Program-made: the position numbers and the translations under genes
Shown here: piece after piece, positions 19,278 through 27,614 of the stretch
How the letters are laid out: every line of letters starts with the position of its first letter
How positions within the stretch are numbered: position 1 is the first letter of the stretch
Notes under the pieces: generated by a model
The model's database searches: none
The model's input: only the letters and a program-made list of their open reading frames with translations
Told to the model about the DNA's origin: nothing
NCBI GenBank assembly: GCA_900545215.1
Contig: UQXW01000005.1
Span: 7,525-71,524 of the forward strand
Source of the DNA: an uncultured Bacteroidota bacterium
GTDB taxonomy: Bacteria > Bacteroidota > Bacteroidia > Bacteroidales > P3
DNA length: 64,000 nucleotides
Direction of reading: 5' to 3'

Positions 19278-19333
19278 GAAACGCCGAAAGAAAAAATCAA
19301 AGCGGCGTTTTACGAAATTCTTTCGCCGTTTTG
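19278..19333. repeat. Dispersed palindromic repeat, copy 3 (intergenic)
   Basis: GAAACGCCGAAAGAA at 19278-19292 faces AAAACGGCGAAAGAATTTC on the minus strand (19332-19314), with GCGGCGTTTT between. The two copies of the core point at each other, so the whole can fold into a long hairpin. Confidence 0.8.
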
Positions 19334-19476
19334 TCGAGCGGCTTAAAAGCAGGCGGTTATTACAGTGTCGTATAAAGCGACTTTGCCACTCTTTCCCGCA
19401 TTCGGATTTTGCCACCTGTTGCAAGTAAGTATGAATAAAAAACTTGCGAACGCCGAATGCTTAAAAAGAATTATCG

Positions 19477-19484
19477 TATATTTG
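19477..19484 (+). promoter_or_regulatory. -7 box for the 6S-like RNA
   Basis: TATATTTG fits the Bacteroidota TAnnTTTG -7 element. No good TTTG -33 element is seen at the expected distance. Transcription would begin at about 19490. Confidence 0.55.
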
Positions 19485-19489
19485 CAGCG

Positions 19490-19700
19490 TGGTTGCAAAA
19501 CCACACGTTTTAATTGAATGAAAGCGTTGTGCATCATCTGCAAATGAAAACCTGAGAAATTTTCTATGAGAGCAGAGAGTGGACACACAATGGTTTCACG
19601 CTTCCGGCGTGAGCCCGTTGTTCGTATTCTTTGCTCTTAGGTATTCTCAGGACCTTCATTTGGAGATTGTGAACAGTGGTTCACGCTTCTCTTGTTTTTT
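19490..19700 (+). ncRNA. ssrS: Probable 6S-like regulatory RNA
   Basis: The stretch folds into one long, bulged rod. ATCT-CAAATGAA (19536-19548) pairs with TTCATTTG-AGAT (19655-19667). CCTGAGAA (19551-19558) pairs with TTCTCAGG (19644-19651). GAGCAGAGAG (19570-19579) pairs with TTCTTTGCTC (19627-19636). ACAATGG (19587-19593) pairs with CCGTTGT (19615-19621), and CACGC/GCGTG closes a TTCCG loop. Unpaired strands near 19559-19569 and 19637-19643 form an internal bubble. A promoter -7 box precedes it and an intrinsic terminator ends it. Length near 200 bases, a single rod with a central bubble and its own promoter match 6S RNA, which binds RNA polymerase holoenzyme. No family model was run, so another structured RNA is possible. 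Confidence 0.7.
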
Positions 19701-19701
19701 T
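19669..19701 (+). terminator. Intrinsic terminator of the 6S-like RNA
   Basis: GTGAAC (19669-19674) and GTTCAC (19679-19684) form a perfect 6-base stem with loop AGTG. A T-rich tract with seven Ts runs to about 19701. Confidence 0.65.
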
Positions 19702-19740
19702 ATTCCCGAAGGAACCACAGGGACTTGGTAAATCATTAAA

Positions 19741-20133
19741 ATGGACGCAAAATTAAAGTCTCATTTCATCAATATCTATTGTATGATATTGGCAGATGGA
19801 AAGGTGGAACAAAAGGAGCTGAACCGCATGTACGAAATCGGTACGACAGGATATGGTGTTACACCGGAGGAAATAAACAAAGTACTTCTCAGTGGCGACA
19901 TAGTGTTTTACAAACCGGAGAGCGAGGAAGAAAGAGTGCTGTATCTCTATGATTTGGCTTGCGTTTCGGTTTCCGATGAAGTAATTCCCGCGGCGGAAAG
20001 AGTGCTTTTGGAAAATTATGCAAGGAAATTCGATGTCGAAGACAGCCAAATCCCCGGCTTGGTCGAATTTCTGATCGATTGTGCAAAGAAAAATCTTTCG
20101 CACGATGATGTGTTGAACGAACTAAACAAATAA
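19741..20133 (+). CDS. TerB-like helical protein
   Basis: The protein has 130 residues, is all-helical, acidic and without a signal peptide. The start (about residues 5-30) LKSHFINIYCMILADGKVEQKELNRMYEIG, split by the DGKV turn, resembles the metal-binding helical repeat of TerB/DjlA-N domains: hydrophobic helix, D-G-x-V, E-x-E. A second such repeat, around CVSVSDEVIPAAERVLLENYARKF, fits too. TerB domains are found in membrane-linked stress complexes together with vWA-domain proteins. This is notable because a vWA-like lipoprotein lies two genes downstream. The function is otherwise unknown. Confidence 0.65.
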   Translation: MDAKLKSHFINIYCMILADGKVEQKELNRMYEIGTTGYGVTPEEINKVLLSGDIVFYKPESEEERVLYLYDLACVSVSDEVIPAAERVLLENYARKFDVEDSQIPGLVEFLIDCAKKNLSHDDVLNELNK

Positions 20134-20152
20134 TGAAAAGGAGGAAACAGCA

Positions 20153-21406
20153 ATGAGTATAAGCGATTTGTTCAAGAAGAAAAACGAAAAAGAGAGTTCT
20201 TCCGAGGTATCGGAGAATGAAAACAATGCCGGACAGGGAAACAAAGACTTTGTCGAGAATTGGGAAAAAGACGGTGTGGAATCAGCTGGCAAGATGGGCG
20301 GAGCACCATCGGCATTGGAGACAAGCCTGCAAGTGGTTGTGGATAAGGTGAAGAAGAAACAGGCCGGCGATGAACAGGCACAGGCAAAATGGAAACAGGA
20401 AATGGAAGAGAAGCGGGTGGAATACGAAACCAAAATAAAAACCAACGAGAACGAATTAACCCTTTTGGAAGGCCGCAAGAACGAATACGAACAACGAAAA
20501 TCGGCTCTAAATGCCAAGAAAAGAGAACTTGAAACCAGCCAGAAGACAAACAAGAACGCTCTCGTCAACTTTATTTTCGGTTTGGTGATACTTGCAGGCA
20601 TCACCATATATCTGTTTATCTTTTACAGTTCCACGGCGTATTCGGCATTCTTCAAGGAATTCGGTGCCGACAATACAGTAATAACGGAAGCCATGTTCGA
20701 TGCTCATGCCCTTGCTAATGCTTTGGTTGATGGCTATGTGGAGCTTTTCTTCGTTATTCTCATACCAATGCTTTTCCTTGGCTTGGGTTACGTGATACAT
20801 CAGTTCAATTCCGGAACGGCAAGCAAACGGACAATTCTCTTGAAGATTATGGCACTTTATGCATTGACTTTCGTATTCGATTGTCTCTTGGCTTACAAAA
20901 TTTCAAGCAGTATATACGAAGTTTTAAGAGAGCAGTCTCTTGAATCTATGCCGTCATATAGTTTTTCCATGGCAGCAGGCAATGTAGACTTCTGGACGGT
21001 TATATTCTGCGGATTTGTGGCTTATGTTATCTGGGGGCTTGTTTTTTCTTTTGTGATGACAAATTACGAGGCTCTTCATAAACATACAGCTGAGATAACA
21101 CGCATAGACCAAGAAATAACGGATTTGAGCAACAAGATTTCCACGGTTGACAAGGACATTGTCAAACTCAAAAACGATGTAGAACGCTTCAAAGGCGAGA
21201 TAGAGAAGATTACATACAGTTTGAAGAACGGAATAGTTTATGATTGGACGGATATAAAGAATGCATTGGCTTTATTCTTGAAAGGCTGGCTGGCGTTCCT
21301 GTCCATACAAGGCAAGGACGAATTGGCAAAAAGTGAAGTCAAAAACGTATATGACAAATTCATTGTCGGCATAGATAACATGCTGACAGATAAACAATCG
21401 AAGTAA
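20153..21406 (+). CDS. Coiled-coil membrane protein of unknown function
   Basis: I do not recognise a family. The 417-residue protein has a charged, disordered N-terminus (1-60). A coiled coil (about 65-135) follows, then a pair of membrane helices (about 140-160 and 190-220) and two more (about 230-255 and 280-305). A second coiled coil (about 310-355, THEITRIDQEITDLSNKIS-type heptads) leads into a C-terminal helical part. The likely topology is an inner membrane protein with both coiled coils in the cytoplasm. It begins 19 bases after the TerB-like gene, and the lipoprotein gene follows after 22 bases, so the three probably act together. Confidence 0.6.
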   Translation: MSISDLFKKKNEKESSSEVSENENNAGQGNKDFVENWEKDGVESAGKMGGAPSALETSLQVVVDKVKKKQAGDEQAQAKWKQEMEEKRVEYETKIKTNENELTLLEGRKNEYEQRKSALNAKKRELETSQKTNKNALVNFIFGLVILAGITIYLFIFYSSTAYSAFFKEFGADNTVITEAMFDAHALANALVDGYVELFFVILIPMLFLGLGYVIHQFNSGTASKRTILLKIMALYALTFVFDCLLAYKISSSIYEVLREQSLESMPSYSFSMAAGNVDFWTVIFCGFVAYVIWGLVFSFVMTNYEALHKHTAEITRIDQEITDLSNKISTVDKDIVKLKNDVERFKGEIEKITYSLKNGIVYDWTDIKNALALFLKGWLAFLSIQGKDELAKSEVKNVYDKFIVGIDNMLTDKQSK

Positions 21407-21428
21407 AACATCAAAAAGACAAAAGAAT

Positions 21429-22277
21429 ATGAAAACAAGAAGATTGCTGTTGTTGATTGCAATATGTGTTTGTTTCCATGCCTGTGGAGGAAGAAACGAT
21501 GGTAATAAAACCGGAGACAAAGAGCAACCGAAAGTTCAGCCTTTGAATATCACTGTTTTGATTGACCTGTCGGACAGAATTAAACGAAACACCGAGAACA
21601 TGGAACAAGAGGATAAAGATATTGCATTGATAGTCAATATTGCCGATTCTTTGAAAGATAAGGCTCAAAAGGAAAAGTTCACCGGTAAAGACAAGTTCAA
21701 GGTTTTGTTTTATCCGAACCCGAAGCTCGAGAACATCAATACCGTTGTCGGAACACTCGAAATAAATATGGAAGTGTCGAGAAAAGAAAAAGGATTGCTG
21801 AAACGCAGATTACAAACGATTGACAGCTTGTTCTCAAACACTCTTCACTCTGTTTACAAGCAGACAAAGAACGATGGAGATTGGTCAGGCTCGGATATAT
21901 GGGGCTTTTTCAGAGACAGGGTACAGGATCAGTGCATTATTGAAGGTTATCGAAATATTCTTGTCATTCTTACCGACGGATACATTTACCATAAGGATAA
22001 TAAAGAGCAGAAAAACGGCAAACAATCTTGGGTAACGCCGCTTGTGCTTGACCAAAATCCCGATACAAAATTACTGAATCCTTTGGATGAAGGGCAAAAA
22101 TTGAGCGATTTGGAGGTATTGGTGTTGGAGGTTGACCCTGCAAAATCATCTCATTTCAAACTTTTGGAAAGGATATGGAATGAATGGTTCGATGAAATGG
22201 GAATAAAGCAAAGCAAAATCATGAGAACGGACGTGCCTAAGAACATCATAAATCCGGTAAACAAATTTCTGCAATAA
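21429..22277 (+). CDS. Lipoprotein with von Willebrand A-like domain
   Basis: The protein has 282 residues. A lipoprotein signal (MKTRRLLLLIAICVCFHAC) is followed by a domain with the strand-plus-metal motif VLIDLSDRIK (D-x-S-x-R, a variant of the MIDAS DxSxS). A later VILTDGYIY supplies the aspartate of the third MIDAS loop. The rest alternates helices and strands as in a vWA fold. It would sit outside the inner membrane or on the outer membrane and bind a partner through a metal ion. It is the third gene of the TerB-like/coiled-coil cassette. Repeat copy 4 begins at its stop codon. Confidence 0.65.
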   Translation: MKTRRLLLLIAICVCFHACGGRNDGNKTGDKEQPKVQPLNITVLIDLSDRIKRNTENMEQEDKDIALIVNIADSLKDKAQKEKFTGKDKFKVLFYPNPKLENINTVVGTLEINMEVSRKEKGLLKRRLQTIDSLFSNTLHSVYKQTKNDGDWSGSDIWGFFRDRVQDQCIIEGYRNILVILTDGYIYHKDNKEQKNGKQSWVTPLVLDQNPDTKLLNPLDEGQKLSDLEVLVLEVDPAKSSHFKLLERIWNEWFDEMGIKQSKIMRTDVPKNIINPVNKFLQ

Positions 22278-22278
22278 C

Positions 22279-22360
22279 GAATCGCCGTTTCGTTGATGCT
22301 CAAACGCCGAAAGAATTTTCTCAATCGGCGTTTTATTTTTCCGGAACGGCGTTTTGTCGG
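22279..22360. repeat. Dispersed palindromic repeat, copy 4 (intergenic)
   Basis: TCGCCGTTTCG is followed by the 16-base core at 22302-22317, AATCGGCGTTTT and GGAACGGCGTTTTG. Spacing of the CGSCG units is 20-25 bases as in the other copies. It begins directly after the vWA lipoprotein and could also act as its transcript end. Confidence 0.85.
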
Positions 22361-22426
22361 AAGTGAAATGAAAAGAGAATTTCATCGAATGGGAAATGGT
22401 CGCAAAATGTTTGCGACCAAAGATTT

Positions 22427-22458
22427 GTAAAATGCAAAAGGTGGCACGAAGCCACCTT
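22427..22458 (-). terminator. Terminator-like hairpin after aspS
   Basis: On the minus strand AAGGTGGC (22458-22451) pairs with GCCACCTT (22445-22438) around TTCGT, and TTTTGCATTTT follows. It sits 27 bases beyond the aspS stop. Confidence 0.65.
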
Positions 22459-22484
22459 GATAAAAAAAAGAATGATGATTAGTT

Positions 22485-24239
22485 TTATTTTTCTTTCGGT
22501 ATGAGGGAAATGCACAGTTCTTCGAGTTGTGCAGGCGATATTTCGGAAGGGCTTTCTGCCATAAGGTCTCTCGCTTTGTTGTTTTTTGGGAAAGCGATGA
22601 AGTCTCTTATCGTTTCTATTCCGCCGAACATGGAACACATTCTGTCGAATCCGAACGCTATACCGCCGTGAGGAGGCGCTCCGTACTCGAAGGCATCGAG
22701 CAAAAAGCCGAATTGTTTCTTTGCTTCTTCTTCACTGAAACCCAAAACCTTGAACATATCGTTCTGCATCTTGCGATCGTGAATTCTTATCGAACCTCCC
22801 CCGATTTCCGTTCCGTTGACAACCAAGTCGTATGCGTTGGCTCTCACTTCAGCAGGCTTGGTGAAGAGTATGGAATAGTCCTCAGGTTTCAATGAAGTGA
22901 AAGGGTGGTGCTTTGCATAGAACCTTGCCGTTTCTTCGTCCCACTCCAAAAGCGGGAAGTCGATAACCCACAAAGGTTTGTAGTCGAAAGGATTTCTCAA
23001 ACCGAGACGCGAACCCATTTCGAGACGCAATGCACAAAGCGAAGCACGAACCTTGTCTTTCTTTCCTGCCATCAGGAGCATCAGGTCGCCGGGCTTGGCA
23101 GAGAAACGCTCCGCAATCTTTTGCAACTGTTCGCTTGAAAAGAACTTATCGACAGAAGATTTGAATGTTCCGTCTTCGTTGTATTTTATATAGACCAAGC
23201 CGCTTGCTCCCACCTGCGGACGTTTCACGAAATCGGTCAACTCGTCCAACTGTTTACGGGTGTATTTTGCACAACCCTCGACACAAATTCCTACAACAAG
23301 TTCTGCGGAATCGAAAACGGAGAAACCGTTGCCTTTTGCAAGCTCATCGATTTCCACGAATGTCATTCCGAACCTCGTATCGGGTTTATCGCAGCCGTAG
23401 TACTTCATTGCATCGTCGTAAGTCATTCTCGGAAAATCACCCAATTCCAATCCGCGTACTTCTTTGAACAGGTGCTTCATCAGACCTTCGAACATCTGCA
23501 AAACATCTTCCTGTTCCACAAAGCTCATCTCGCAATCCACCTGCGTGAATTCGGGCTGACGGTCTGCTCTGAGGTCTTCATCTCTGAAACATCTGACGAT
23601 TTGGAAATATCTGTCGAAGCCTGCAACCATCAAAAGCTGCTTGAAACTCTGCGGAGACTGCGGAAGAGCGTAAAATTCATTGGGATTGACCCTTGAAGGC
23701 ACAACAAAGTCTCTTGCCCCTTCGGGAGTGGAACGAATCAAGAAAGGAGTCTCTATCTCCATGAAGTGCTTTTCGTTCATGTAATTGCGAATCAGTATCG
23801 ACAAACGATGCCTTAATTCGAGGTTTCGCTTGACACAATTTCTCCGCAAGTCCAAATAACGATACTTCATTCTCAATTCCTCGCCTCCGTCCGTATTATC
23901 TTCAATGGTGAAGGGCGGAGTTTTGGAAGGATTCAGTACAGAAATCTTATCGACCAATATTTCTATGTCTCCTGTCAGGATATTTTTGTTCTTGTTGCTT
24001 CTTTCCGATACCACGCCGTCCACTTGCAAGACGTACTCTCTTCCGAGTGTTCTTGCCATGCGGCACAAATCTGCATTGGTTTCCATGTTGAAAACAAGTT
24101 GAGTTATTCCGTATCTGTCCCTAAGGTCGATGAAAGTCATGCCTCCCAAATCTCTGGAACGTTGCAACCAACCTGCAAGAGTAACTCTCCTGCCGCAATG
24201 TTCGAGATTAAGTTCCCCGCATGTATGAGTTCGTAACAT
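22485..24239 (-). CDS. aspS: Aspartate--tRNA ligase
   Basis: The protein has 584 residues, the normal bacterial length. An N-terminal OB-fold anticodon-binding domain comes first (about 1-105, LAGWLQRSRDLGGMTFIDLRD). The class II catalytic core follows, with motif 2 FRDEDLRADRQPEFTQVD and motif 3 GIAFGFDRM. A bacterial GAD-type insertion lies between them. It charges tRNA-Asp in the cytoplasm. The gene is last in a minus-strand run, 5 bases after the acyltransferase, and is followed by a terminator. Confidence 0.97.
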   Translation of the reverse strand: MLRTHTCGELNLEHCGRRVTLAGWLQRSRDLGGMTFIDLRDRYGITQLVFNMETNADLCRMARTLGREYVLQVDGVVSERSNKNKNILTGDIEILVDKISVLNPSKTPPFTIEDNTDGGEELRMKYRYLDLRRNCVKRNLELRHRLSILIRNYMNEKHFMEIETPFLIRSTPEGARDFVVPSRVNPNEFYALPQSPQSFKQLLMVAGFDRYFQIVRCFRDEDLRADRQPEFTQVDCEMSFVEQEDVLQMFEGLMKHLFKEVRGLELGDFPRMTYDDAMKYYGCDKPDTRFGMTFVEIDELAKGNGFSVFDSAELVVGICVEGCAKYTRKQLDELTDFVKRPQVGASGLVYIKYNEDGTFKSSVDKFFSSEQLQKIAERFSAKPGDLMLLMAGKKDKVRASLCALRLEMGSRLGLRNPFDYKPLWVIDFPLLEWDEETARFYAKHHPFTSLKPEDYSILFTKPAEVRANAYDLVVNGTEIGGGSIRIHDRKMQNDMFKVLGFSEEEAKKQFGFLLDAFEYGAPPHGGIAFGFDRMCSMFGGIETIRDFIAFPKNNKARDLMAESPSEISPAQLEELCISLIPKEK

Positions 24240-24244
24240 ATTCT

Positions 24245-24811
24245 TTATTGTTTATTCCGGTATTGTTTGCTGAGGTTGAAGTTCTCCGGATACTTCGCTA
24301 CTTTATCCTTATAGAACTCCTGAATTTTTTTGATGTCGCTTTCATAGTCGCCGGTGGGGTGAAAGATAATACCGCTGCCCCCTTGCTTTTTTTCATAGTC
24401 CAACCAAGAGAGATATATGGGCTTTTCGGCTTTCATGGCAATGAGATAGAAACCTTTCTTCCACTTATCCGTGTATTTGCGAGTGCCTTCCGGAGTGATG
24501 ATAACGGAGAAGTCTTTATTCTCCCGCAGTTTTTTCACTGCCTCATCGACAACTCCAGCACCTTTCTTGCGATCTATCGGAACGCCTCCCAACATCTTCA
24601 ATATCGAACCGAGTGGAAAGAAAAATAACTCTTTCTTTATGAAGAAGTGAGCGTTGACTCCCAACTTCCATAAGCCGCAACGTCCCCACACGAAGTCCCA
24701 CATGGAAGTATGAGGAGCCTCTATGAAAACGCAGTTCTTCATTTCCGGTTCCGGTTCGCCTATCAGCTTCCAATCGCCAAGCCACATCAAAAAATCTGCA
24801 AACCTTTTCAC
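24245..24811 (-). CDS. PlsC-like lysophospholipid acyltransferase family protein
   Basis: The protein has 188 residues, short for PlsC but usual for a Bacteroidota subgroup. Motif I is HTSMWD (H-x4-D), and the EGTRKYTDKWKKGFYLIAM segment supplies motif III (EGTR). There is no clear N-terminal membrane helix. The family transfers acyl chains to lysophospholipid or related acceptors at the inner membrane; the exact acceptor is not readable. It starts 4 bases after ackA. Confidence 0.85.
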   Translation of the reverse strand: MKRFADFLMWLGDWKLIGEPEPEMKNCVFIEAPHTSMWDFVWGRCGLWKLGVNAHFFIKKELFFFPLGSILKMLGGVPIDRKKGAGVVDEAVKKLRENKDFSVIITPEGTRKYTDKWKKGFYLIAMKAEKPIYLSWLDYEKKQGGSGIIFHPTGDYESDIKKIQEFYKDKVAKYPENFNLSKQYRNKQ

Positions 24812-24815
24812 CTGC

Positions 24816-26015
24816 TTATTTTACTATTGTGTATGTGTCTTGTGCGATTACCAATTCCTCATCCGTCGTTACGGAAAGAATTTTGACCTTGCTGTCGGCT
24901 TTGGATATGATTCCGTCTTTTCCAGCCATTGCTTCGTTGGCTTTTTCGTCTATTTCGGCTCCGAGAAACTCCAATCCTTGGCAGATAGCCTGCCTTTGCA
25001 ACCAAGCATTCTCACCTATACCGCCCGTAAACAAGATGGCATCTACTCCGCCCATTGCAGCGGCGTACGCTCCTATGTATTTCTTGACGCGGTATGCGAA
25101 CATGTCGAATGCAAAGGTCTCTCTCTTTTTGCCTTCTTTCTTTCCGGCGATTATATCTCTCATATCGACAACGCCTCCCGTTATTCCGTTCAAACCGCAT
25201 TTCTTATTGATGAAGTTATTCATCTCTTTGCAGTCCATGTTCTCCTTTTCGGCTATGTACAAAAGCACTCCCAAATCCAAATCTCCGCATCTTGAACCCA
25301 TAATCAAACCTTCGACAGGAGTGAATCCCATGGAGGTATCGACGCTTTTGCCATTCTTTACTGCACATATTGAAGCTCCGGAACCGAGATGGCAAGAGAT
25401 TATTTTTGAATTGGCTATGTCCAAGCCTGCCATTTGAGCTGCTTTCGGTGCGACGAAACGATGGGACGTTCCGTGGAAGCCGTAGCGGCGTATTTTGTCG
25501 CTTTCGTAGTATTCGTAAGGGATTGCATAAAGGTAAGCGTACTCCGGCATGGTTTGATGGAACGAAGTGTCGAATACTGCTACCTGCGGAGTGCCGGGCA
25601 ATATGCTTTCCATTGCTTCTATTCCTTGAAGGTTGGCAGGGATGTGCAATGGGGCTAATGCAATGAGTTTTTTGATTTCTGCTTTTACTGTTTCATCGAC
25701 TAAAACGGACTGTTTGAAGATTTCTCCTCCGTGAGCCACTCTGTGTCCGCAGGTATTTATTTCGGTTAAAGACTTGATGACACCGATTTTCTCGTCAACC
25801 AATGCTTCCAATACCATTTTAATTCCTGCCTTATGGTCGGGTATCGGTTGCTTTACGTAGTATTTGTCTTTTCCGGCAGGTTTATGGGTAAATTCTCCCA
25901 TTTCCAAGCCGATTCTTTCCAAAAGACCTTTTGCCATTACTTTGGCATTGTTGTCCATATCTATCAACTGATACTTGATAGAGCTGCTTCCGCAATTCAA
26001 AACTAATATCTTCAT
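24816..26015 (-). CDS. ackA: Acetate kinase
   Basis: The protein has 399 residues, full length. The start MKILVLNCGSSSIKYQL is the family phosphate-binding signature, and CGHRVAHGGE plus GFHGTSHRFV complete the acetate-kinase pattern. It makes ATP from acetyl phosphate in fermentation. The phosphotransacetylase gene that often precedes it is not here. The upstream neighbour is an ion antiporter and the downstream neighbour an acyltransferase. Confidence 0.97.
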   Translation of the reverse strand: MKILVLNCGSSSIKYQLIDMDNNAKVMAKGLLERIGLEMGEFTHKPAGKDKYYVKQPIPDHKAGIKMVLEALVDEKIGVIKSLTEINTCGHRVAHGGEIFKQSVLVDETVKAEIKKLIALAPLHIPANLQGIEAMESILPGTPQVAVFDTSFHQTMPEYAYLYAIPYEYYESDKIRRYGFHGTSHRFVAPKAAQMAGLDIANSKIISCHLGSGASICAVKNGKSVDTSMGFTPVEGLIMGSRCGDLDLGVLLYIAEKENMDCKEMNNFINKKCGLNGITGGVVDMRDIIAGKKEGKKRETFAFDMFAYRVKKYIGAYAAAMGGVDAILFTGGIGENAWLQRQAICQGLEFLGAEIDEKANEAMAGKDGIISKADSKVKILSVTTDEELVIAQDTYTIVK

Positions 26016-26076
26016 TGTCTATACGTTTATTTCTTGTTTGCATACGTCGTTCCGGCATATCAGATACACCGAAAGG

Positions 26077-27570
26077 CTAATGCTTAATATTCAGTTTTTT
26101 ATATACTTCCTCCATTGATTGATGGTCGTCTGTCATTATCAACAGTTTATCCTTGGCACAGAGCGATGTCTTGCCTGTCGGCACGAAGTACTTCTCATCT
26201 CGTTTGACCATAACGGCGAGTGAGTTTTCCGGTAGTTTTATATCCATCAATCGGTTTCCTTTTTCAAAGGATTTATCACAGAGTTCTATTTCTGCCAAAA
26301 CGGTTTTTATGTCGCTTGACACATCGATGTCGAAGTCTTTCAACTTCGTTGTGTCTTTCGTTTTCTCTGCAAGCCCCAACCATCTTGCCACAACGGGAAT
26401 GGAGGTTCCTTGTACAAGAAGCGAAATCAATGTGCAGAAAAACACTATGTTGAATATGTCTCTTGCTCCGGGTATTCCCTCTGCCAAAGGCATGATTGCA
26501 AAGATTATCGGTACGGCTCCTCTCAAACCGACCCATGATACGTATGTTTTGTCTTTAAGAGTCATCTTTCTGAATGGCAAGAGACACAGAAATACCGTAA
26601 GCGGTCGGGCGAAGAATATCATCAAAAAACTTATTATCAGCCCGGGAACGATTATCGGAATCAGTTCATGAGGGTTTACAAGCAGACCGAGGGTTAAGAA
26701 CATTATCAACTGGAAGAGCCATGCCAAGCCCTCGAAGAATTTGATTGATGACCTCTTATGCACGAACTTGGAATTGCCGATTACCAAGCCTCCTATATAG
26801 ACTGCCAAATAGCCGTTGCCTTGCATGAAATAGGTGGCGGAGAACATGAATATGCAGAAAGTTAACACCAATATCGGATAAAGCGAGTCGTTTCCTATCT
26901 TTATCTTGTTTATTACGAAGACTGCCGCTTTTCCGAGCAGGTATCCTGCAGCCGCTCCTATGACAAGTTGCAACACGAGTTTGAGTACAATGTCCCAATA
27001 GCTTGTTACAGTACCTACTTTCAGCACTTCCAACATGGTTAAAACCAACATGTAAGCCATGGGGTCGTTACTTCCGCTTTCCAGCTCCAACATCGGGCGG
27101 AGGTTGTGCTTCAAATTGAGATTTTTCGATCTCAATATGGAAAACACCGAGGCTGAATCGGTGGAAGACATGGTGGAAGCAAGCAACAGGGAGGCGAGAA
27201 ATCCCATTCCTGCCGCTGGTAGCGTCATGCCGAGTATCCACCATATTATCACGCCTGTTATCAATGCTGTTATCAATACTCCGAGCGTCGATAAAATCAA
27301 GCCTTGCAACATTATGGGCTTGATTTCCGAGATGTGCGTATCCATACCTCCGGAAAACAGAATGATGCAAAGGGCTACCGTTCCTATCGTTTGGGCAAGG
27401 TGAATATTATCGAATTGAATGCCGAGACCGTCCGTTCCGCATAGCATGCCGACTGCAAGAAACAACAATAAGGCAGGTACTCCGAATCTTGAACTTGCTT
27501 TTCCTGCAAGTACGCTCAAAAAGAACAGAGCGGACAAAACCAGCAATACTGCTTCGATTTGTATTCCCAT
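26077..27570 (-). CDS. Potassium/proton antiporter (CPA1 type) with RCK-C domain
   Basis: The protein has 497 residues. About twelve membrane helices (1-395) are followed by a cytoplasmic C-terminal domain (about 415-497). That domain's pattern (GNRLMDIKLPENSLAVMVKRDEKYFVPTGKT, in two stretches around LPENS) matches the TrkA-C/RCK-C ligand-binding fold. The membrane part has SSTDSASVFSILR and LESGSNDPMA, typical of CPA1 exchangers. Homologues with this architecture exchange K+ (sometimes Na+) for protons. It heads a minus-strand run with ackA 61 bases downstream. Confidence 0.88.
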   Translation of the reverse strand: MGIQIEAVLLVLSALFFLSVLAGKASSRFGVPALLLFLAVGMLCGTDGLGIQFDNIHLAQTIGTVALCIILFSGGMDTHISEIKPIMLQGLILSTLGVLITALITGVIIWWILGMTLPAAGMGFLASLLLASTMSSTDSASVFSILRSKNLNLKHNLRPMLELESGSNDPMAYMLVLTMLEVLKVGTVTSYWDIVLKLVLQLVIGAAAGYLLGKAAVFVINKIKIGNDSLYPILVLTFCIFMFSATYFMQGNGYLAVYIGGLVIGNSKFVHKRSSIKFFEGLAWLFQLIMFLTLGLLVNPHELIPIIVPGLIISFLMIFFARPLTVFLCLLPFRKMTLKDKTYVSWVGLRGAVPIIFAIMPLAEGIPGARDIFNIVFFCTLISLLVQGTSIPVVARWLGLAEKTKDTTKLKDFDIDVSSDIKTVLAEIELCDKSFEKGNRLMDIKLPENSLAVMVKRDEKYFVPTGKTSLCAKDKLLIMTDDHQSMEEVYKKLNIKH

Positions 27571-27614
27571 AACGAGGTTTTTTCGGCAAAGGTAAGAAAA
27601 AAAAGTGTTCCAAG

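Larger units (their letters stand above)
19105..19740. other. Gene-free stretch: repeat copy 3 and 6S-like RNA
   Basis: Between the EnvC-like gene and the TerB-like gene I find no credible protein gene. The stretch contains a palindromic repeat (19278-19333), a -7 box, a long bulged hairpin and a terminator. The latter three are listed separately. Confidence 0.7.

Noticed and set aside
24816..26015. ackA without pta as a sign of unusual acetate metabolism
   Set aside because: Gene separation is common and pta may lie elsewhere in the genome.
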